Below are positions 1-3,998 of a stretch of DNA of 5,210 nt, in pieces. The DNA lies in assembly GCA_027081375.1 (NCBI GenBank), contig JALWKR010000103.1, positions 1-5,210 of the forward strand, written 5' to 3'. The number at the start of each line of letters is the position of its first letter. Position 1 is the first letter of the stretch. The translations under genes were made by a program, and so were the position numbers. The DNA comes from Persephonella sp. GTDB taxonomy: Bacteria; Aquificota; Aquificia; Aquificales; Hydrogenothermaceae. The notes beneath the pieces are model-generated. The model had not been told where the DNA came from and searched no databases. It saw only the letters and a program-made list of their open reading frames with translations.

Positions 1-153
1 GGGGTTTATACTTTTTGTGTGTTTGAAATATTCTAAAGCTGTTATGTAGACTAAGTTTTTAAAGTGCTGGAATATTTTAGAGGCTTTTTGTAGTTTATTA
101 ACTGCTGATTTTTTTCTTATTTGTATGTTTAGGGTTAGTGTTATACTATTCAT
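1..153 (-). CDS. N-terminal fragment of an unidentified protein, possibly TnpB-like; runs off the left edge
   Basis: Reading the minus strand from an ATG at 153-151, the frame stays open for 51 codons to base 1. An in-frame TAA lies seven codons upstream of this ATG, so this is the first usable ATG. The protein begins MNSITLTLNIQIRKK and continues with a basic, amphipathic helical stretch containing KNLVYITALEYFKHT at about residues 33-47. A short beta strand followed by a basic helix with an aromatic-rich segment resembles the N-terminus of TnpB/OrfB proteins of IS200/IS605-type elements, but no catalytic RuvC or zinc-finger part is in view. The codon choice fits its neighbours. No good ribosome binding site precedes the ATG, which weakens the call. 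It could also be a cargo gene, a decayed gene, or a chance ORF in AT-rich DNA. That something is encoded here is moderately likely; TnpB is a tentative guess. Confidence 0.42.
   Translation of the reverse strand, partial: MNSITLTLNIQIRKKSAVNKLQKASKIFQHFKNLVYITALEYFKHTKSINP
121..147 (+). promoter_or_regulatory. Candidate sigma-70 promoter upstream of purC (distal)
   Basis: TTGTAT at 121-126 and TATACT at 142-147 are separated by 15 bp, slightly short. The nine bases TATACTATT at 142-150 recur exactly at 972-980, in the candidate promoter of the next operon. The element would lie inside the first codons of the minus-strand ORF at the left edge. AT-rich sequence makes chance matches common, so this is weak. 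Confidence 0.28.
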
Positions 154-160
154 TAAATAC

Positions 161-188
161 TTTTTACATTTTTATCTTATTTTATAAT
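161..188 (+). promoter_or_regulatory. Candidate sigma-70 promoter upstream of purC (proximal)
   Basis: A perfect -10 hexamer, TATAAT, lies at 183-188. With TTTTTA at 161-166 as the -35, the spacer is 16 bp. The better hexamer TTTACA at 163-168 would leave only 14 bp. Transcription would start near 195, giving a leader of roughly 36 bases ahead of the purC ATG. The -10 is convincing but the -35 is poor. Confidence 0.35.
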
Positions 189-217
189 GAATTAAAGAGA
201 ATTTTATTGTTAGTGTC

Positions 218-225
218 AAGGAGGT
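218..225 (+). promoter_or_regulatory. Strong ribosome binding site that fixes the purC start
   Basis: AAGGAGGT lies six bases before the ATG at 231, with core GGAGG at 220-224. The same frame is open upstream to a TTG at 138, but that start has no ribosome binding site and would add 31 hydrophobic residues foreign to the family. This site settles the start at 231. Confidence 0.88.
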
Positions 226-230
226 TTTTT

Positions 231-944
231 ATGGAAAAAAGGGAAAAGCTGTATGAAGGTAAAGCTAAGATTATATATGCAACTGATGAACCTGATAAAG
301 TTATAGCGTACTATAAAGACAGTGCAACAGCTTTTGATGCTGTAAAAAAAGCCACAATAGAAGGTAAGGGAGTATTAAACAATAAAATAGCTTCTTTTTT
401 CTTTAAGCTTTTAAATGAAAAAGGAATACCAACTCACTTTATTAAACAGATCTCTGATAGAGAGATGCTTATTTACAAAGTAGAGATAATACCTGTTGAA
501 GTTGTTGTAAGGAACTTAGCAGCTGGCTCTATTGTAAAAAGACTTGGAATACCTGAAAAAACAGAATTTAATCCACCATTAGTTGAGTTCTACTTAAAAA
601 ATGATGAACTACATGACCCTATTATTTGTAAAGAGCATATTCTCGCTATGAAACTAGCTACTGAAGAGGAAATTGAAAAGATGAGAGAACTTGCTCTAAA
701 AGTTAATGAAATTTTAAGAGAGTTCATGAAAAAGCAGGGAATAATTCTTGTTGATTTTAAACTTGAGTTTGGAAGAAAAGATGGAGAAATTGTTTTAGCT
801 GATGAGATTTCGCCTGATACATGCAGATTTTGGGATGAGAAAACAGGAGAAAGCTTGGATAAAGACAGGTTTAGATTTGACCTAGGAGACCTAATAGAAG
901 GATATACAAAAATACTTGAGAAGATTGAAAAAAAGGAAACTTAA
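231..944 (+). CDS. purC: Phosphoribosylaminoimidazole-succinocarboxamide synthase (SAICAR synthetase)
   Basis: A cytoplasmic enzyme of de novo purine synthesis: it joins CAIR and L-aspartate, using ATP, to make SAICAR. The 237-residue protein has the usual length of the bacterial single-domain enzyme. The N-terminus has the nucleotide-binding YEGKAKIIY at residues 8-16. The first family signature, IPVEVVVRNLAAGS, is complete at residues 87-100. The second, LVDFKLEFG, is at 173-181, followed by DEISPDTCRFW at 191-201. No key residue is missing. The start at 231 is chosen from the AAGGAGGT site; the frame extends upstream but without support. No other purine gene is adjacent (purS, purQ or purL often follow purC elsewhere). 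A 72-bp gap with its own promoter candidate separates it from the next gene, so it may be transcribed alone. Confidence 0.97.
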   Translation: MEKREKLYEGKAKIIYATDEPDKVIAYYKDSATAFDAVKKATIEGKGVLNNKIASFFFKLLNEKGIPTHFIKQISDREMLIYKVEIIPVEVVVRNLAAGSIVKRLGIPEKTEFNPPLVEFYLKNDELHDPIICKEHILAMKLATEEEIEKMRELALKVNEILREFMKKQGIILVDFKLEFGRKDGEIVLADEISPDTCRFWDEKTGESLDKDRFRFDLGDLIEGYTKILEKIEKKET

Positions 945-949
945 TCATA

Positions 950-977
950 TTGTTAACATTTAAATAAAATGTATACT
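950..977 (+). promoter_or_regulatory. Candidate promoter of the sulfur-relay operon
   Basis: TTGTTA at 950-955 and TATACT at 972-977 are separated by 16 bp, a reasonable sigma-70-type arrangement in the only sizeable gap ahead of the six-gene operon. Transcription would begin near 984, leaving a leader of about 33 bases. The -35 overlaps the perfect 8-bp palindrome TGTTAACA at 951-958, which could be an operator or chance. If the promoter is real, the operon can be expressed independently of purC. Confidence 0.48.
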
Positions 978-1016
978 ATTTATATTTCTATAAATCTTTA
1001 GAAAAGAGGTGGTTAA

Positions 1017-1835
1017 ATGTCTTTTCAATTTACAGAAGAACAGATAAAAAGATACAGCAGACATATAATACTCCCTGAAGTAGGGGGTAAAGGACAGGAA
1101 AAGCTATTAAAGTCTAAAGTACTTGTAGTAGGTGCAGGGGGACTAGGTTCACCATCTTTATACTATTTAGCTGCTGCTGGAGTAGGAACCATAGGAATTG
1201 TTGATTTTGATGTTGTTGATTTTTCAAATCTTCAAAGACAGATACTCCACAACACAGAGAGAGTTGGTGTTCCTAAAGTTGAATCTGCAAAAATGACATT
1301 AGAAGCTTTAAATCCTGATGTTAACGTTATTGCCTATAATGAAAGAATTCATAAAGATAACGTTCTTGACATTATAAAAGACTATGATGTCATCTTAGAC
1401 GGTTCAGATAACTTCCCAACAAGATTTTTAGTTAATGATGCTTGCTATTTCTTAGGAAAACCTCTTGTGTCTGCAGCTATACTTAGATTTGAAGGTCAGC
1501 TTACAACATTTGATTACAGAGATAAAGAAAACTCTCCTTGTTACAGATGTTTATTCCCTGAACCACCACCTCCAGGACTTGTTCCTTCATGTCAGGAAGC
1601 TGGGCTTTTAGGAGTTGTTGGGGGAATAATGGGAACTCTTCAGGCAAATGAAGCTTTAAAGCTCATATTAGAAATAGGAGAACCTCTTGTAGGTCAGCTT
1701 CTTGTTTTTGATGCGTTAACAACAGACTTTAATAAAGTAAAACTTAGAAAAGATAAAAAATGTCCTCTGTGTGGAGAAAATCCAACTATAAAAGAGCTTA
1801 TAGAGTATGACCAATCCTGTGACATGCATTTTTAA
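1017..1835 (+). CDS. MoeB/ThiF/HesA-family E1-like adenylyltransferase
   Basis: Proteins of this family use ATP to adenylate the C-terminal Gly-Gly of a small ubiquitin-like sulfur carrier (MoaD, ThiS or TtuB-type), preparing it for thiocarboxylate formation. All 272 residues fit the short form without a rhodanese domain. Visible motifs are RYSRHIILPEVG at residues 12-23, the nucleotide loop GAGGLGS at 39-45, DFDVVDFSNLQRQ at 63-75, and DGSDNFPTR at 128-136, whose Asp131 matches the essential MoeB aspartate. Two zinc pairs, C175/C178 and C249/C252, are intact. C192 in PSCQEAG matches the conserved family cysteine. A further cysteine, C268, lies four residues from the end. The start follows an AGAGGTGG site at 1005-1012. 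It heads the operon with TusA and DsrEFH-like genes, 10 bp before the TusA gene. Whether it serves MoaD, ThiS, a tRNA-thiolation carrier or several cannot be told from sequence. Confidence 0.93.
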   Translation: MSFQFTEEQIKRYSRHIILPEVGGKGQEKLLKSKVLVVGAGGLGSPSLYYLAAAGVGTIGIVDFDVVDFSNLQRQILHNTERVGVPKVESAKMTLEALNPDVNVIAYNERIHKDNVLDIIKDYDVILDGSDNFPTRFLVNDACYFLGKPLVSAAILRFEGQLTTFDYRDKENSPCYRCLFPEPPPPGLVPSCQEAGLLGVVGGIMGTLQANEALKLILEIGEPLVGQLLVFDALTTDFNKVKLRKDKKCPLCGENPTIKELIEYDQSCDMHF

Positions 1836-1845
1836 GGGGTGAAAA

Positions 1846-2088
1846 ATGGCTGATATAAAAGTGGATAGAGAGTTAGATCTTAAAGGGGAGGTTTGCCCCT
1901 TTACTTTTGTAAAAAGTAAGCTTATTTTAGAACAGATGGAACCTGGTCAGATATTAAGGGTTATTTTAGATTACAAACCTTCAGTTGAAAACGTTCCTAA
2001 AAGTATGAGAGAAGAAGGTCAGGAAGTTTTAGAGATTAATGAAATTGGAGAAAATCTCTGGGAAGTAATTGTAAGGAAGGTAAAATGA
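1846..2088 (+). CDS. tusA: TusA-family sulfurtransferase (sulfur carrier protein)
   Basis: TusA-type proteins carry sulfur as a persulfide on one N-terminal cysteine and exchange it with partners such as DsrE/TusD. This cytoplasmic protein has 80 residues, the normal size. The strand LDLKGEVCPFTFVKSKL occupies about residues 11-27, with the carrier cysteine at C17, the only cysteine in the protein. The classic CPxP motif reads CPFT here, so the second proline is replaced by threonine, while the lysine that follows at position 23 is kept. The C-terminal half alternates strand and helix as expected. The AGGGGTG ribosome binding site at 1835-1841 overlaps the last base of the upstream stop codon. 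The stop overlaps the start of the next gene by 4 bp (ATGA), so translation is probably coupled. The symbol denotes the family; the protein could equally belong to a sulfur-oxidation rather than a tRNA-thiolation relay. Confidence 0.9.
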   Translation: MADIKVDRELDLKGEVCPFTFVKSKLILEQMEPGQILRVILDYKPSVENVPKSMREEGQEVLEINEIGENLWEVIVRKVK

Positions 2089-2387
2089 ACCTTTTAATAG
2101 TGATGGCAAGTAACCCTTATTCTCACGATTTTAACACTGTTGTAAAGTTAATTAGTGCAGCTTTAAATAGAAACCACAAGGTAAAGATATTCTTCATGGC
2201 TAATGGAGAATACTGTCTTCTAAGGGAAGAAATCAAAAATCTACATGAAAAAGGTTTAGAAGTTTACTACTGTGCCCATAATGCAGAACAGAGAAAAATA
2301 AAGCCAGAAAGCTGGGCTGAAAGTAGCAGTATGTATGGACTTGCAAAACTTATGACAGAAGCAGATAAAGTTCTTATATTTGATTAG
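2085..2387 (+). CDS. DsrE/TusD-like sulfur relay subunit
   Basis: DsrE-like proteins receive or donate persulfide sulfur, usually as part of a DsrEFH (TusBCD) heterohexamer that works with TusA. The 100-residue protein starts with the strand MNLLIVMASNPYSHDF and has KVKIFFMANGEYCLL at about residues 32-46, then GLEVYYCAHNAEQRKI at 57-72, and it ends in the strand ADKVLIFD. C63, after the central strand, sits where the catalytic cysteine of DsrE/TusD is expected; C44 is the only other cysteine. Later family features, a GL motif at 85-86 and the closing ADxxxxF, are present. It is shorter than many DsrE proteins (around 120-130 residues). The AAGGAAGG site at 2073-2080 lies inside the tusA end, four bases before the ATG. 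It is the first of three consecutive small DsrE-fold genes, and the only one with a cysteine in the expected catalytic position. Confidence 0.85.
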   Translation: MNLLIVMASNPYSHDFNTVVKLISAALNRNHKVKIFFMANGEYCLLREEIKNLHEKGLEVYYCAHNAEQRKIKPESWAESSSMYGLAKLMTEADKVLIFD

Positions 2388-2390
2388 GGG
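2386..2390 (+). promoter_or_regulatory. Ribosome binding site deciding the start of the DsrF-like gene
   Basis: AGGGG directly follows, and partly overlaps, the TAG stop of the preceding gene. It abuts the TTG at 2391, which is too close to serve, and is six bases from the in-frame GTG at 2397. The spacing favours GTG as the start. Confidence 0.6.
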
Positions 2391-2396
2391 TTGGCA

Positions 2397-2747
2397 GTGG
2401 CTAAGAAAAAAGTTGTTGTTTTAATAAAATCAAATCCATTTAGCTGGAAAGTTTTTGAAGCATTAAGGCTTGCTGTTGGAGCTTCTATGGAACATAAAAT
2501 GCAGGTTATCTTTATAAAAGATGGAGTATATTCCCTAACTGACTGGAAACCACAGCTAATTGGTATAGAACCTATTGATAAATCAATAGAGGCTCTTGGT
2601 ATGATGGAGGCTGAGATAATAGCAGAAGAAGAAGCTATTAGAGAAAGAGGAGTTAAGTTAAAGAACTGGCCTACAGAAGTAAAAGTCCTATCAAAAGATG
2701 ATATTTCTGAACTGATTAAAGAAGCAGAGGTTGTACTAACATGGTAA
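2397..2747 (+). CDS. DsrF/TusC-like sulfur relay subunit (no cysteine)
   Basis: This is the middle of three DsrE-fold genes. The 116-residue protein opens with the strand KKKVVVLIKSNPFSW and a helix KVFEALRLAVGASM, the usual P-loop-like first strand and helix of the family. Next come the strand QVIFIKDGVYSLTDW, an acidic helix rich in Glu around residues 72-83, and a closing strand ending VVLTW. It contains no cysteine at all, as expected for the structural DsrF/TusC subunit, which does not carry sulfur itself. GTG at 2397 is preferred over the in-frame TTG at 2391 because the AGGGG at 2386-2390 is then six bases away; using TTG would add two residues. Its stop overlaps the next start by 7 bp (ATGGTAA). 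The position between a DsrE-like and a DsrH-like gene is the main reason to call it DsrF-like. A generic DsrE-family protein is the alternative. Confidence 0.78.
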   Translation: MAKKKVVVLIKSNPFSWKVFEALRLAVGASMEHKMQVIFIKDGVYSLTDWKPQLIGIEPIDKSIEALGMMEAEIIAEEEAIRERGVKLKNWPTEVKVLSKDDISELIKEAEVVLTW

Positions 2748-2986
2748 ATACTGTATGGCTTATAAAAAGACCTGCTGATTTTCCTGAATTTGAAATGCTA
2801 GAGGAAGAAGATTATATAATCCTTATTCAAGATGCTGTTTTAAGACCTTTACCTGAAAATAAAAAATGGGTAGCATGTAAAGAAGATGTAGAGGCAAGAA
2901 ATATAAAAGTACCTGAAGATAGATGTTTGTCTTATGAAGAAATTATAGACATAATAGAAAAGGCATCCAAGGTTGTAGTATGGTAA
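2741..2986 (+). CDS. DsrH/TusB-like sulfur relay subunit
   Basis: DsrH/TusB is the smallest subunit of the DsrEFH/TusBCD complex. The 81-residue protein keeps two recognisable family features: the strand [14 protein letters not shown] at about residues 25-38 and [15 protein letters not shown] at 41-55, corresponding to the usual ALxEDxxARG segment (here with Asn for Gly). It ends SKVVVW, with a terminal tryptophan. Cysteines are C46 and C62. There is no cysteine ahead of the IQDAV strand, where some DsrH proteins have one, so a sulfur-carrying role for this subunit is doubtful. It begins inside the previous gene, sharing ATGGTAA at 2741-2747; a GAGG at 2727-2730 could serve as its ribosome binding site. 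Its own end shares the same seven bases with pdxA. Confidence 0.82.
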   Translation: MVNTVWLIKRPADFPEFEMLEEEDYIILIQDAVLRPLPENKKWVACKEDVEARNIKVPEDRCLSYEEIIDIIEKASKVVVW

Positions 2987-3969
2987 AAAAAATCGGGATT
3001 ACCCTTGGTGATCCTGCAGGTATATCTCCAGAAATATTAATAAAGTCTGTTGATAAACTTCCTGAATCAGCTTATATAGTTTACGGCAGTAGAGGAATTT
3101 TAGAGAAGACAGCAAAGGCTTTAGGAAAAGAATTCCCTTTTAGAGAAATTTTATTCCCTACAGAAGCCTATGAAAAAGGTTTTTATCTAATAAACATGCA
3201 AGACAAAGAGTATGAAGCAGGAAAACCTTCTGTTGAAACAGGTAAAGCATCAATAGCATACCTTGGTGCAGCAACAAACGATATATTAAAAGAGCAGATA
3301 GATGCTCTTGTTACTCTACCTATATCAAAAGAGTATACAATGAAAGCTGGTTTTAAATTCGCTGGACACACAGACTATTTAGCTTATAAATCAAAAGTGT
3401 TTGATTACCTAATGATGCTTATGTGTCCAGAGCTAAAAGTTGCCCTTATGACAACTCATATTCCTCTAAAAGAAGTACCTTCAAAAATCACATATACAGG
3501 AATAAGACTTAAAGTAAAACTCCTTATAAAAGAACTGAAAGAGAAATTTAAGATAGAAAATCCTAAAATTGCTGTTTTAGGTTTAAATCCTCATGCTGGA
3601 GATGGTGGAAATATTGGGACAGAAGAAATTGAGATTATAGAACCTGCTGTAAAATCTTTGCAGGAAGAAAATATAAATGTAGAAGGACCTTTATCTGCAG
3701 ATACAGCCTTTAACAGAAGAAAAGAGTTTGATGCGTATCTTGCTATGTATCATGATCAGGGATTAATACCTTTAAAACTTCTTTGTTTTAAAAAAGCTGT
3801 AAATATCACCCTTGGACTTCCATTTGTAAGAACATCTCCTGACCACGGAACAGGATATGATATAGCAGGAAAAAATATAGCTGATCCTTCTTCATTTATA
3901 GAAGCTGTTAAAGTTGCATATAATCTCGCTAAAGATAAGAGATTAAAAAGTCCCTTTTTTAAATATTAA
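2980..3969 (+). CDS. pdxA: 4-hydroxythreonine-4-phosphate dehydrogenase
   Basis: PdxA oxidises 4-phosphohydroxy-L-threonine with NAD. The product decarboxylates to 3-amino-2-oxopropyl phosphate, which PdxJ condenses with deoxyxylulose 5-phosphate in the DXP-dependent pyridoxal phosphate pathway. The 329-residue protein is full length. Motifs seen are [13 protein letters not shown] at residues 7-19, FAGHTDYLA at 127-135 (substrate-binding His130-Thr131), LNPHAGDGG at 202-210, GPLSADTAF at 236-244, [13 protein letters not shown] at 256-268 and [18 protein letters not shown] at 280-297. The three metal-ligand histidines of the family fall at H160, H205 and H258, all intact. It starts seven bases inside the DsrH-like gene, with AAGG at 2969-2972 as a modest binding site, so it is almost certainly the last gene of the operon. 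No odd residues are seen. Confidence 0.96.
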   Translation: MVKKIGITLGDPAGISPEILIKSVDKLPESAYIVYGSRGILEKTAKALGKEFPFREILFPTEAYEKGFYLINMQDKEYEAGKPSVETGKASIAYLGAATNDILKEQIDALVTLPISKEYTMKAGFKFAGHTDYLAYKSKVFDYLMMLMCPELKVALMTTHIPLKEVPSKITYTGIRLKVKLLIKELKEKFKIENPKIAVLGLNPHAGDGGNIGTEEIEIIEPAVKSLQEENINVEGPLSADTAFNRRKEFDAYLAMYHDQGLIPLKLLCFKKAVNITLGLPFVRTSPDHGTGYDIAGKNIADPSSFIEAVKVAYNLAKDKRLKSPFFKY

Positions 3970-3976
3970 AATTATT

Positions 3977-3996
3977 AAAAAAAATCATATATTGAT
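3977..3996 (-). terminator. Weak candidate terminator downstream of the hydrogenase gene
   Basis: On the minus strand, a four-pair stem (ATCA/TGAT around a five-base loop, 3984-3996) runs into eight consecutive T residues (3984 down to 3977), two bases after the hydrogenase stop. The stem is very short and AT-rich, so termination here is uncertain. On the plus strand an AT-only inverted repeat (TTTTTTAA near 3955, TTAAAAAA near 3976) is not followed by a T tract. No strong bidirectional terminator is visible between the convergent genes. Confidence 0.22.
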
Positions 3997-3998
3997 GT

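Noticed and set aside
148..192. Eight-base inverted repeat (ATTCATTA / TAATGAAT) with a loop of about 29 bases, as a possible transposon end or attenuator
   Set aside because: It is AT-rich, has a long loop and no compensating GC pairs, and is likely chance.
138..230. N-terminal extension of purC from a TTG at 138
   Set aside because: There is no ribosome binding site at 138, the added residues are hydrophobic and unlike the family, and AAGGAGGT marks the ATG at 231.
945..1016. Riboswitch or leader RNA ahead of the sulfur operon
   Set aside because: The gap is only 72 bases, mostly A and T, with no conserved thiamine or SAM box-like segments visible.
3183..3371. Open frame of 62 codons on the minus strand
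   Set aside because: It lies wholly within pdxA, which has all its family motifs; the antisense frame shows no recognisable domain.
3954..3983. AT-only inverted repeat at the end of pdxA as a terminator
   Set aside because: It has no GC pairs in the stem and no T tract follows on the plus strand.
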